Shown here: in pieces, positions 25,568-34,320 of the stretch
Layout of the letters: the number at the start of each line of letters is the position of its first letter
Position numbering within the stretch: position 1 is the first letter of the stretch
DNA from: Bacillus_AB infantis_C
GTDB lineage: Bacteria; Bacillota; Bacilli; Bacillales; Cytobacillaceae
Length of the DNA: 64,000 nucleotides
Reading direction: 5' to 3'
NCBI RefSeq assembly: GCF_050107595.1
Contig: NZ_JBNILH010000009.1
Coordinates: 1-64,000 of the forward strand
Notes under the pieces: model-generated
Database searches by the model: none
What the model saw: the letters and a program-made list of their open reading frames with translations, nothing else
What the model was told of the DNA's origin: nothing
Made by a program: the position numbers and the translations under genes

Positions 25568-26763
25568 TTGAATAAACCAGCGGTATTCCGGGTGCCAGAG
25601 TCCATTTTTTACGGGAGGGGCTCCTTTGAAAATTTAAGAGCGCAAGCGGCTCTTAGAGGGAAGAAGGCATTGATCATCAGTGATAAAATAATGGAACAGC
25701 TTGGGTATGTGACCGGAAGCAGAGGTTTGCTTAATGATGCAGGTATTCAAAGCGCTGTCTATCTGGGTATTGAATCTGAACCCACTGATAAATATGTGTC
25801 AGAAGCATTGGAACTTTTTAAAAGTGAGCAGTGCGATCTGGTGATATCCATTGGGGGAGGCAGCTGTATTGATACCGCAAAAGCAATAGCAGTCCTCGCT
25901 GCAAATGGCGGCTTTATCGAAGATTATATGGGAGGGAAGAAACTGGCTCTTCAAACACCTGTCCCTCATATTGCTATTCCAACTACAGCTGGTACAGGTT
26001 CAGAGGCAACAGATGTAACCGTAATCACCAATACATCCAACAATGTTAAAATGATGATCAAGCAGCCTGCTTTCTTGCCGGATGCTGCGATTGTGGATCC
26101 CCTGCTGACAGTATCTTCGCCAAAGAATATCACCGCTGCTACAGGAATTGATGCTCTAAGCCATAGCATTGAAGCATACTTATCTAAAAAAGCACATCCC
26201 ATGACAGACACGATGGCCATCTCAGCCATGAAGCTCATTGCAGAAAATATTTTAACCGCTTACAATGATGGCGGAAATCTCGATGCACGAGAGAAGATGA
26301 GTCTTGGCTCACTTCAGGCGGGAATGGCATTCTCAAATGCTTCAGTCTGCCTTGTCCACGGGATGAGCCGCCGATCGGCGCCTTATTCCATGTGCCTCAT
26401 GGCATCTCAAATGCCATGCTTTTGCCTGCTGTATTGGAATTCACACAAGAGGCTTGTGCAGAACGTCTTGCTGACATAGGCAGAATCTTTAGGCCTGATT
26501 TTAATAAGGGTACCGTTGGGAAGGCAGCTGAAATAGCTGTACATTCTGTAAAAGAGTTATGCAGAAAATTAAATATACCCAACCTAAAAGAGTGGGGGAT
26601 CGACGGGGAAGCCTTCAAGCAAGCCGTTGGAAAAATGGCTGCAGACGCTATTGACAGCGGCAGCCCGGCTAATAACCCCCAAGTGCCCAGCCAGCTGGAA
26701 CTGGAGGAACTCTATCATATTTGCTATGACTATAATTTTTCCTCTGAAACTGAGAAGGTGTAA
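25568..26763 (+). pseudogene. Iron-containing alcohol dehydrogenase, frameshifted
   Basis: The first frame (303 codons to 26479) keeps SIGGGSCIDTAKAIA (NAD site), IPTTAGTGSEATDVTVI and CLVHGMS (iron ligand region). Around 26366 the sequence reads ATGAGCCGCCGATCGGC where the family requires MSRPIGALFH; adding one C to the CC run restores the frame into the downstream reading frame (VPHGISNAMLLPAVLEF ... to 26763). The restored product is about 398 residues, normal for the family. TTG start with AAGGGGTG. The enzyme class oxidises alcohols or hydroxyacids with NAD. It is followed by a second broken gene. Confidence 0.9.
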
Positions 26764-26799
26764 AGGCAGACTGTCACTAATGTTGAAAGGAGCTTTTTA

Positions 26800-28257
26800 A
26801 TGGCAACGACATCCGTAAATGTTTTAAGAAACTTTATAAATGGCAAGTGGGTGGATGCAAAAACAGAAAAGTTTGAAGCTGTTCCCAACCCTGCTACCGG
26901 TGAGGAACTGGCGCGCACACCGATTTCCACCAAGGAAGATGTGGAGAATGCCGTACAGGCAGCCAGGGAAGCCTAAAAATCATGGAGCAAAACGCCTGTC
27001 CCTAAAAGAGCAAGAATTCTATTTAAATATCAGCAGCTTTTAATAGATAATTGGGACGAACTTGCAAAACTGATTACACAGGAAAACGGGAAAAACTATA
27101 AAGAAGCGTATGGAGAGGTTCAGCGGGGAATCGAATGTGTGGAGTTTGCTGCAGGAGCCCCATCTCTTATGATGGGAAAGCAGCTGCCCGATATTGCGAC
27201 AAATATTGAATCCGGCATGTACCGCTATCCTGTAGGCGTCATCGGCGGCATCACGCCTTTCAACTTTCCAATGATGGTTCCTTGCTGGATGTTTCCGCTG
27301 GCAATTGCATGCGGAAATACTTTTGTGCTGAAGCCTTCTGAAAGGACTCCAATACTCGCAAACCGGCTGGCAGAGCTGTTTACCGAAGCGGGCCTCCCGG
27401 GCGGCGTTTTCAATATTGTTCATGGAGCCCATGAAGTTGTAAACAGCCTTATTGCGCACGAGGATGTACCGGCCATTTCATTTGTAGGCTCCCAGCCTGT
27501 CGCCGAGTATATCTATAAATCTGCTTCTGCGAAGGGTAAGCGGGTCCAGGCTCTGGCCGGTGCAAAGAATCATTCGATTGTGATGCCGGATGCGGATCTT
27601 GACGGCGCTGTTAAAGAAATTATTGGTGCTGCATATGGGTCAGCAGGGGAAAGGTGTATGGCTTGCTCTGTTGTGGTGGCCGTGGACTCCATTGCTGACG
27701 AACTCGTGGCAAAGCTGCAGGAGGAGGCAGACAGCCTGGCAATGGGAAATGGATTGGATGAAGATATTTTCTTAGGCCCTGTCATCCGCCAGGAAAATAA
27801 AGAACGGACAAAAAGCTACATTGAAATCGGCGAAAAAGAAGGAGCAGTCCTTATACGTGATGGGCGGAAGGATGAAGCTCAGCATGAAAACGGGTATTTT
27901 ATCGGACCGACCATCTTTGATCACGTTGAACCATCCATGAAGATTTGGAAAGAAGAAATCTTTGCTCCCGTTCTCTCCATTGTCAGGGTAAAGAGCCTTG
28001 AGGAAGCGATTGAGCTGACAAATCTCTCGGATTTTGGCAATGGTGCCTGTCTGTTCACCGACAGCGGAACGAATGTCCGCTATTTCAGAGAAAACATTGA
28101 AGTTGGAATGCTCGGCGTTAATATCGGCGTACCTGCTCCTATGGCCTTTTTCCCTTTCTCCGGCTGGAAGAATTCTTTCTATGGAGACCTCCATGCCAAT
28201 GGCTCTGACGGAGTCGAGTTTTATACCAGAAGAAAGATGCTGACTGCCCGCTGGTAA
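26800..28257 (+). pseudogene. mmsA: CoA-acylating methylmalonate-semialdehyde dehydrogenase with in-frame stop
   Basis: From ATG at 26800 (GAAAGGAG upstream) the frame reads 58 codons (VLRNFINGKWVDAKTEKFEAVPNPATGEEL), hits TAA at 26974-26976, then goes on in the same frame to 28257. After the stop it reads KSWSKTPVPKRARILFKYQ, the normal family continuation; homologues have Phe or Tyr where TAA stands. FVGSQPVAEYIY and GSAGERCMACS (catalytic Cys) and the end RKKMLTARW-type tail are intact. The full frame would give about 485 residues, the usual length. The enzyme makes acetyl- or propionyl-CoA from malonate or methylmalonate semialdehyde. No restart with a good ribosome-binding site is obvious. 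Confidence 0.9.
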
Positions 28258-28276
28258 ACGGAATGATAGCTCTCTT

Positions 28277-28310
28277 AAGACACCTGGAATGAAAATAGGT
28301 GTCTTTATTT
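28277..28310 (+). terminator. Terminator after mmsA
   Basis: AAGACACCT and AGGTGTCTT arms with an 11-base loop, then TATTT. Confidence 0.8.
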
Positions 28311-28497
28311 ATGCTCTTTAGTAATGGAGGCGATCTGGCGTAATCGGAAAATATTATTAGGATATCGTTCTGAGCTGGTGTGCCTTTCTTTCTGATTCTA
28401 ATTCATGGAAATTATATGTATATTTTTAATAATCCTGCGAAAAATAAGAGGGCAAGCTCAAAACCGGGCTTGAAATTTATGTCATGGAGTGCTGCAG

Positions 28498-29067
28498 ATG
28501 AGCTATAACGAGTATTGGAATAAAATTTTTCAGCTGAGTGAAGAGATGACTTCCTTGGTTGATTCTTATTGGAAGAGCTATTCCGGTCCTGGTTCATGGC
28601 AGTTCTGGGCTGTAGCAGTGCTTCTGGTGCTGCCGCTTGTTTTATTATATTATACAGTCGACCGCAAGAGGATCTTTGAGGTGTTCTTTTTTGGATTTAT
28701 TGTACACGCGCTTTGGACATATACAGACATTGTGCTCGGTAATTATACCTTGCTCGTTCATACATACTATATGGTGCCGATTTTCCCGCATGCTTTTAAT
28801 GTAACGATGTCAGTGCTGCCTGCAGGATTTATGCTGATTTATCAGTATTGCACCAGGAATGGAAAAAGTTTTATCCTGTATACCGTTATTCTCAGTGCAT
28901 TGTATTCTTTTGTATTTGCTTCCATAGAGAAGGCGCTCGGCATGGTCGAGCTGAATAAGGGAATGAACTTGTTTTACTTGTTTTTGATTGATCTTGGCAT
29001 TGCCTTTATTGCTTATATTGGGACAAGGCTGGTGAGGAGAGCGCAGCTGGGGGCCGATGCAGAATAA
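28498..29067 (+). CDS. CBO0543-family membrane protein, copy 3
   Basis: 189 residues from ATG (TGGAG upstream). MTSLVDSYWKSYSGPGSWQFW leads into about six membrane segments with LLYYTVDRKRIFEVFFFGFIVHALW and GFMLIYQYCTRNGK. It is more diverged than the other two copies in this window but keeps the Tyr-Trp N-terminal motif, the VDRKRI loop and the YQ-containing segment. Function unknown. Confidence 0.78.
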   Translation: MSYNEYWNKIFQLSEEMTSLVDSYWKSYSGPGSWQFWAVAVLLVLPLVLLYYTVDRKRIFEVFFFGFIVHALWTYTDIVLGNYTLLVHTYYMVPIFPHAFNVTMSVLPAGFMLIYQYCTRNGKSFILYTVILSALYSFVFASIEKALGMVELNKGMNLFYLFLIDLGIAFIAYIGTRLVRRAQLGADAE

Positions 29068-29070
29068 ATA

Positions 29071-29096
29071 GAGGAAATAGCAGCTGCCATTTCCTC
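29071..29096. terminator. Hairpin between convergent genes
   Basis: GAGGAAAT and ATTTCCTC around a 10-base loop; the T tract is weak, so it is a less certain terminator. Confidence 0.6.
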
Positions 29097-29104
29097 TTCA
29101 AATA

Positions 29105-29761
29105 TTAATTTTCCTCGTAATACTCATCAATGGCCCTCAGCCAATTGGTCCGTGCTACATCTGAAGCTTTATGGGTATTTTTTTCTTCAAAAGCTTTGAT
29201 GATTTCCTCATGCTCATCAATAGAGCGGGGCTTCAAAATGATTGTTTTATTATAATAAAGCCTCATTACATGGGCCTGCAGCGAAGATACATAGCTGGTG
29301 ATGTATGGATTGTCCGCTTTTTCAATGATAAGATTGTGCAATTGTTCATCCTGTTTCAGTGCTGAAAAGGTATCGCCCCTTAAGAGGGAATCCGCAAAGG
29401 AACGGTTGATGGACCTTAATTTCTCAATCGTCGCGCTGTCCATGGAGGGTGCTGCAAGCTCTGCAGCAAGCGCCTGCAGGGATCCAAGCGGCGGAAGAAT
29501 CTTTGTGATATCTTCCGGATTAACGGTAGTGACTTGGGTGCCGACGCCTGGGAACATTTCTACGAATCCCTGGACGCTGAGCAGCTGCAGCGCTTCCCTA
29601 ATGGGGGTGCGGCTGACGCCGAGCGCCTTGGCAAGGTCGGCATCGTTTAATTTTTCCTGCGGCTTTAAGGTGCCGTCAATGATCCATTCTTGGATTTGCA
29701 GGAAAGCGCGGTCTTTGGCCGATACGCGTGCAGGAGAAGCAAAATTGGCAGGGATGGGCAT
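29105..29761 (-). CDS. GntR/FadR-family regulator (FCD domain)
   Basis: 218 residues. The N-terminal winged helix is AFLQIQEWIIDGTLKPQEKLNDADLAKALGVSRTPIREALQLLSVQGF; the helical FCD ligand domain follows (about 90-218), with His in EQLHNLI and DEHEEII as likely metal ligands. It diverges from brnQ, and three copies of an ATGCAATATATTGCAT dyad lie between them, so it probably controls brnQ and itself (inference). AGAGGTGA precedes the ATG. Confidence 0.9.
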   Translation of the reverse strand: MPIPANFASPARVSAKDRAFLQIQEWIIDGTLKPQEKLNDADLAKALGVSRTPIREALQLLSVQGFVEMFPGVGTQVTTVNPEDITKILPPLGSLQALAAELAAPSMDSATIEKLRSINRSFADSLLRGDTFSALKQDEQLHNLIIEKADNPYITSYVSSLQAHVMRLYYNKTIILKPRSIDEHEEIIKAFEEKNTHKASDVARTNWLRAIDEYYEEN

Positions 29762-29841
29762 CTATCTTCACCTCTAGTATTTTCATAGGTTCTTTAAATT
29801 TTACTGGAATATACATTTAGTATAAAGATTTAGAAAGAAAA

Positions 29842-29935
29842 ATTCAATATATTGCATAATTCGACAACTTTCTTTATGCAATATATTGCATACGGTCGAA
29901 ACGTGTGTTATCTTGAGTTATGCAATATATTACGT
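29842..29935. promoter_or_regulatory. Three GntR-type operators between regulator and brnQ
   Basis: The middle site, ATGCAATATATTGCAT at 29876-29891, is a perfect 16-base palindrome. The left site (29842-29857) keeps CAATATATTGCAT, and the right site (29920-29935) reads ATGCAATATATTACGT. Centres are 34 and 44 bases apart. No other function in this region explains them. Confidence 0.8.
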
Positions 29936-30028
29936 AACTATTAAACTTAACTGCTTTTATCATTTTCAGAAATTTGTAAGTTGAGAAAAAACTAAGCAGC
30001 GAGAATCTTTCGCATAAAGGAGAATTTG

Positions 30029-31369
30029 ATGGGAACTAAAATACCGTTTTCTTATGTAGTCGCCGTAGGCTTTATGTTGTTTGCACTTTTCTTTGGGGCA
30101 GGTAATCTTATTTTCCCTGCGATGCTCGGACAGTCTGCAGGAACCAGTATCTGGTCAGCCAATGCAGGCTTTATAGTAACTGGGGTAGGGCTGCCGCTAT
30201 TAGGAATATTGGCGCTTGGCTTTTCTGGCAAAAGCGATCTTCAGTCGCTGGCAGGAAGGGTGCATCCAGCATTCAGCGCGGTATTTACGATGCTATTGTA
30301 TCTGTCCATCGGGCCATTGTTTGCCATTCCACGGACAGCAACCGTTTCATTTGAAATGGGCGTAAAGCCGTTTTTAACTGGTAACAGCACGATTGGACTG
30401 ATTATCTTTTCTGTTCTGTTTTTTGCAGTTACAGGCTTCTTTTCTTTAAAATCTTCCAAAATCGTTGATATTGTCGGTAAATACCTGACACCGATCCTGC
30501 TGATTGTAGTAGGCATTTTGATCATTGCCGCTTTTTTCAATCCAATGGATTCTTTCCAATCACCAGGTGAAAATTATTTAGCTGACACCTTTTTTAAAGG
30601 ATTCCAGGAAGGCTATCTGACAATGGATGCACTTGCCGCTTTTGTATTTGGGATCATTGTTGTGGATGCAGTAAAAGAAAGAGGAGCCGCTTCAAGAAAA
30701 GAAATCATGGTTTCAATAGCTAAAGCTGGCCTTATTGCGGCAGCACTTCTTGCTATTATCTATACCTCGCTGTCTTATATCGGCGCATCGAGCGTGGGTG
30801 AGCTCGGCAGGCTTGATAATGGCGGAGCTGTGCTGTCCGGTGCATCAGAATACTACTTTGGTTCATTCGGCGCCCTGCTTTTAAGCATCATTGTTCTTGG
30901 TGCATGCCTGACAACGAGCATTGGACTCGTGACGGCTTGTTCATCTTATTTCCATAAAGTGTTTCCATCGGTTTCTTACTCATTATTTGTTGTCATTCTG
31001 TCTGTATTCAGCGCTGTAATCTCCAATATAGGACTCAGCCAGCTGATCAGCATTTCCGTTCCTGTTCTTACAGGAATCTATCCTTTAGCCATCTGCCTGA
31101 TGTTCCTTACCTTCCTGCATCCTCTTTTCAAGGGGAAAAAGGAAGTTTACCAGGTAAGCATGCTGCTCACTTTCATCGTCAGTTTATTCGACGGATTGAA
31201 GGCTGCAGGCCTAAGCTTTGGACCTGTTGAGGAGGTATTCAGCGTAATCCTTCCATTATATGAAGTCGGACTTGGATGGGTTATGCCGGCTGCAGTGGGT
31301 GCAGTGATCGGATTCTTTGTGGCTGCCATTCGTAGCGGCGGTGTATCGCAGGCGAAAGAAAGCCTTTGA
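30029..31369 (+). CDS. brnQ: Branched-chain amino acid carrier BrnQ (LIVCS family)
   Basis: 446 residues with 12 hydrophobic segments. MLFALFFGAGNLIFPAMLGQSAG (about 15-37) and IGPLFAIPRTATVSFEMG (about 90-107) are LIVCS-family signatures. The carrier takes up leucine, isoleucine and valine with Na+. ATG at 30029 has AAAGGAG upstream. Likely regulated by the divergent GntR protein through the palindromes in between. Terminator follows. Confidence 0.93.
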   Translation: MGTKIPFSYVVAVGFMLFALFFGAGNLIFPAMLGQSAGTSIWSANAGFIVTGVGLPLLGILALGFSGKSDLQSLAGRVHPAFSAVFTMLLYLSIGPLFAIPRTATVSFEMGVKPFLTGNSTIGLIIFSVLFFAVTGFFSLKSSKIVDIVGKYLTPILLIVVGILIIAAFFNPMDSFQSPGENYLADTFFKGFQEGYLTMDALAAFVFGIIVVDAVKERGAASRKEIMVSIAKAGLIAAALLAIIYTSLSYIGASSVGELGRLDNGGAVLSGASEYYFGSFGALLLSIIVLGACLTTSIGLVTACSSYFHKVFPSVSYSLFVVILSVFSAVISNIGLSQLISISVPVLTGIYPLAICLMFLTFLHPLFKGKKEVYQVSMLLTFIVSLFDGLKAAGLSFGPVEEVFSVILPLYEVGLGWVMPAAVGAVIGFFVAAIRSGGVSQAKESL

Positions 31370-31376
31370 TAGAATG

Positions 31377-31404
31377 AAAAACCTCCTTCGCGGGAGGTTT
31401 TTTT
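31377..31404 (+). terminator. brnQ terminator
   Basis: AAACCTCC, TTCGC loop, GGGAGGTTT and seven T. Confidence 0.92.
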
Positions 31405-31440
31405 GATTTTTGGGTGGGTTGTGGATGGTTTACGAATCGA

Positions 31441-31800
31441 GGTTGAGAGAATAGCTGTACTATTTTAGGAAGAAGAGAGAATAGTGGTTCCAAAGGCGAT
31501 AGCTGGAACCACTATTTCAGGAAGAAGTGAAAAAAGTGGTTCTAGAGGAGTGAGCTGGAACCACTATTTCAGGAAGAAGAGAGAATAGTGGTTCTAGAGG
31601 AGTGAACTGGAACCACTATTTCAGGAAGAAGAGAGAATAGTGGTTCTAGAGGAGTGAACTGGAACCACTATTTCAGGAAGAAGAGAGAATAGTGGTTCTA
31701 GAGATGTGAACTGGAGCAACTATCTCAAGAAAGAGAGAAAATAAAGGTTCTAGAAGTGTGAGCTGGGACCGCAGTTTCAGGCAGAAGAGAGAATAGTAGT
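31441..31800 (+). repeat. 52-bp tandem hairpin repeat, cluster 2 (about 7 units)
   Basis: GGTTC recurs at 31486, 31538, 31590, 31642, 31694 and 31746, with a degenerate seventh near 31798: exactly 52 bases each time. A central unit has arms AATAGTGGTTCTAG (31584-31597) and CTGGAACCACTATT (31607-31620), 13 Watson-Crick pairs and one G-U, with a 9-base purine-rich loop. A purine-rich spacer of about 15 bases (TCAGGAAGAAGAGAG) joins units. Outer units are degraded. The cluster fills most of the 530-base gap between brnQ and the aldo-keto reductase. Confidence 0.9.
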
Positions 31801-31898
31801 TTCTGAAACAAAGAACAGCAAAGTACAAACCCCTCAGCAGGGTAAAAAATCCAAAGTATGGTAAGGTAGTAGTATGACAGAAAAAGGAGTGAGGAAAG

Positions 31899-32744
31899 AT
31901 GGTTAATGGGATACCTGAAGTAAAGCTTAATGATGGATTGTCCATTCCTGCGATCGGGCTGGGTACATATCAATTAAAGGGGAGTGCCGGTGTCGAGTCG
32001 ATCCGTCAAGCGATTGATGAGGGAGGATACCGCCTGCTGGATTCTGCCTATAATTATGAAAATGAGGGTACAGTCGGAGAAGCTGTAAAAAGAAGCTCTG
32101 TTTCGAGGGAGGATTTGATCATCACTTCAAAGCTCCCGGGACGCTATCATGAATCTTCAAAAGGGATGATTGCGATTGAAGAATCCCTTTTCAGAGCAGG
32201 CCTTGATTATTATGATATTTATTTGATCCATTGGCCAAATCCTAAGAAAGAATTGTATGTTGAAGCTTGGCAAACATTAATAGAAGCAAAGAAAAAAGGG
32301 TATGTCCGTTCAATCGGTGTCTGCAATTTCCTGCCGGAGCATCTGGACAGGCTGGAGAAGGAGACCGGAGTTAAACCGAGCATGAACCAGGTCGAATTGC
32401 ATCCTTATTTCAACCAGGAAGAACAGCGCGCCTATCATGAGAAGAACAATATACTGACAGAGTCCTGGAGCCCGCTTGGCCGCGGCAGCGATGTTCTCGG
32501 AAATGAAGATATCCAGAAGATTGCTGAAAAACATGGTAAATCCATTGCCCAGGTGGTTCTCCGCTGGCATTATCAGCTGGGAGCTGTTTCCATTCCTAAA
32601 TCTTCTTCTGCTGAAAGACAAAAAGAGAATATTTCTATTTTTGACTTTGAATTGGATGGGCAGGATATGGCCACCATTTCTAAATTAAGCCACCCTGGCG
32701 GCAGGCTGCATGACCAGGACCCGGCACAATATGAAGAATTTTAA
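31899..32744 (+). CDS. Aldo/keto reductase (YvgN/YtbE-like)
   Basis: 281 residues. GYRLLDSAYNYENE (Asp and Tyr of the tetrad), ITSKLP (Lys) and YLIHWPNP (His) are all present, and IPKSSSAERQKENISIFDFEL binds NADPH. The family reduces methylglyoxal and other aldehydes. GGAGTGAGG precedes the ATG. A good terminator follows. Confidence 0.93.
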   Translation: MVNGIPEVKLNDGLSIPAIGLGTYQLKGSAGVESIRQAIDEGGYRLLDSAYNYENEGTVGEAVKRSSVSREDLIITSKLPGRYHESSKGMIAIEESLFRAGLDYYDIYLIHWPNPKKELYVEAWQTLIEAKKKGYVRSIGVCNFLPEHLDRLEKETGVKPSMNQVELHPYFNQEEQRAYHEKNNILTESWSPLGRGSDVLGNEDIQKIAEKHGKSIAQVVLRWHYQLGAVSIPKSSSAERQKENISIFDFELDGQDMATISKLSHPGGRLHDQDPAQYEEF

Positions 32745-32745
32745 T

Positions 32746-32777
32746 AAAAAATGAGCTGGCTTCAGCTCATTTTTTTA
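32746..32777 (+). terminator. Terminator after aldo-keto reductase
   Basis: AAAAATGAGCTG and CAGCTCATTTTT around GCTT, with seven T. Confidence 0.92.
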
Positions 32778-32859
32778 TGCCCAAATTTTAGTGAATGGGG
32801 GGGAATGCCTGCTTTCCTTGTCGAAATAAGGTGTTAAAAGGAAGGAAGGAGCTGGCAGA

Positions 32860-33279
32860 ATGCAGACGAATTTGAAACGTGAAAAAAGGATAGTTGAGAT
32901 GGAGGAGGTTCATCTTATCGGCTTTCGCGTACTTTGTGAGGGATGCCAATACTTAGAAGAAATCCCCAAGGCAGCTAAAAGGCTTCTGGAGCGGGTCTCC
33001 GAAATCCAAGGTGTGAAGGATGGCGGACGGCAGATTGGGGCATTTGTAGCAGAAGCTGCTTCAGAGCATGAAGATGGTTATTGGATTGGGGTTGAAGCGG
33101 ACCGGAACAATCCGGTACCAGAAGGAATGACGAGTCTGACTGTCCGGCCTCAAGGGTATGCTGCCATCCATCATCATGGGCCGAACACCGATATCCGGCA
33201 AAGCTATGAAATATTGCACAGGTGGATGGAAGCAGAGGGATATGAAAGGGCCAAAGACTGCTGGAATCTGGAGATTTAA
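32860..33279 (+). CDS. GyrI-like small-molecule-binding domain protein, shortened by a TAA
   Basis: 139 residues of a stand-alone GyrI-like (SHS2) effector-binding domain, without DNA-binding part: EVHLIGFRVLCEG, then GVEADRNNPVPEGMTSLTVRPQGYAAIHHHGP, then LHRWMEAEGYERAKDCWNLEI. Immediately after TAA (33277-33279) the same frame continues with EHNSDPDNTENVDVELLEAIK to a TAA at 33345. Family members usually end LE-I-Y-x...-I-K, so the stop sits where a Tyr is expected and the last 21 residues are probably part of the original gene. The domain binds small hydrophobic or toxic molecules. GGAAGGAG precedes the ATG. Confidence 0.8.
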   Translation: MQTNLKREKRIVEMEEVHLIGFRVLCEGCQYLEEIPKAAKRLLERVSEIQGVKDGGRQIGAFVAEAASEHEDGYWIGVEADRNNPVPEGMTSLTVRPQGYAAIHHHGPNTDIRQSYEILHRWMEAEGYERAKDCWNLEI

Positions 33280-33378
33280 GAACATAATAGTGATCCTGAC
33301 AATACTGAAAATGTGGACGTGGAGCTATTGGAAGCCATTAAATAAAGAAAGCCCGGATTATTTCCAGGCCATTCCATC

Positions 33379-33624
33379 TTATCTTTTTATCGGGCGCTGC
33401 AGCGTCAGGATTTCTTCTTCCAGTGAAGCAAATTGCTGTTCCACAACGGTTTTGGCATCTGAAACGGCACTATTATAAAAATGAGGGGCAAGTGTCTGTT
33501 TTACAAAATCGAGCACCCTTTCAGCCGCAAATTCTGTTATATCTTCGTCACGCTCCTGCAGGAAAAACTCCTGTATATCGGAAATCATGGTTTGCTGCTG
33601 TTCTTTCGTCAGTTTAATGAACAT
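33379..33624 (-). CDS. DUF2164-family protein
   Basis: 81 residues from ATG at 33624, which has GAAGGAGTGA upstream; the frame continues 130 codons further but without start signals. LTKEQQQTMISDIQEFFLQERDEDITEFAAERVLDFVKQTLAPHFYNSAVSDAK is typical of DUF2164, a small helical family of unknown function. Confidence 0.85.
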   Translation of the reverse strand: MFIKLTKEQQQTMISDIQEFFLQERDEDITEFAAERVLDFVKQTLAPHFYNSAVSDAKTVVEQQFASLEEEILTLQRPIKR

Positions 33625-33768
33625 ATTTATCACTCCTTCGCACTTACTATAGTACAGATGGCGGAGCAAATCCAAGACTGTTATTTTCCTGAAATTTATG
33701 TACAGCAGGTAAATGATAAATGCCTGGAATAGAATATTAAAGATTATAAACAGAAGGGGGAGTAAGGG

Positions 33769-34320
33769 ATGAATTTTAAGCTGATTGAAGCAATGGAAGT
33801 GCTGGAGCGGACACCCCGGGTCTTGGAACTTTTTTTGGAAGGGCTGTCTCCAGGATGGCTTGAGGCCAATGAAGGAGAAGGAACCTGGAATCCTGTCGAA
33901 GTGGTCGATCATCTGATAGAGGGAGAAAAGCATAACTGGGTGCCTCGCCTTAAGTTTATGCTGGAAAAAGGGGAAGAAGAGCCTTTTCCTCCTTTTGACC
34001 GTTTTTCCCACTTGGAAAAGGAGGAACAGACTGTAGCCCGGAAGCTTAAAGAATTTAAAGAGATGAGAGCTGAAAACCTTTCTCTTCTGCGGGAACTAAT
34101 GGGGAGTGAAGACAGGCTCGAAGCTGCAGGAAAGCACCCTGCATTTGGAACCGTGAAGGCGAGGGAACTGGTTTCCACCTGGGCAGTGCATGATCTTACC
34201 CATCTTGCACAGATTACAAGGGTTATGGCAGAAAGATATCGTGAGGATGTCGGACCATGGGTGGAGTATCTGGGTATACTCAGCAGAAATCGAAATGCCG
34301 GGTCAGGAGAAGAAAAGTGA
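33769..34320 (+). CDS. DinB-family protein
   Basis: 183 residues forming the DinB/YfiT four-helix bundle. VVDHLIEGE supplies the first His ligand and WAVHDLTHLAQI the other two, the usual metal triad. Members include thiol-dependent transferases and DNA-damage-induced proteins; the activity here is unknown. Its stop overlaps the next gene's GTG start (GTGA), so the two are translationally coupled. Confidence 0.9.
   Translation: MNFKLIEAMEVLERTPRVLELFLEGLSPGWLEANEGEGTWNPVEVVDHLIEGEKHNWVPRLKFMLEKGEEEPFPPFDRFSHLEKEEQTVARKLKEFKEMRAENLSLLRELMGSEDRLEAAGKHPAFGTVKARELVSTWAVHDLTHLAQITRVMAERYREDVGPWVEYLGILSRNRNAGSGEEK

Noticed and set aside
33625..34011. N-terminal extension of the DUF2164 gene (about 130 codons)
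   Set aside because: It lies antisense to the DinB gene, has no start signal, and DUF2164 proteins are about 80 residues, matching the ATG at 33624.
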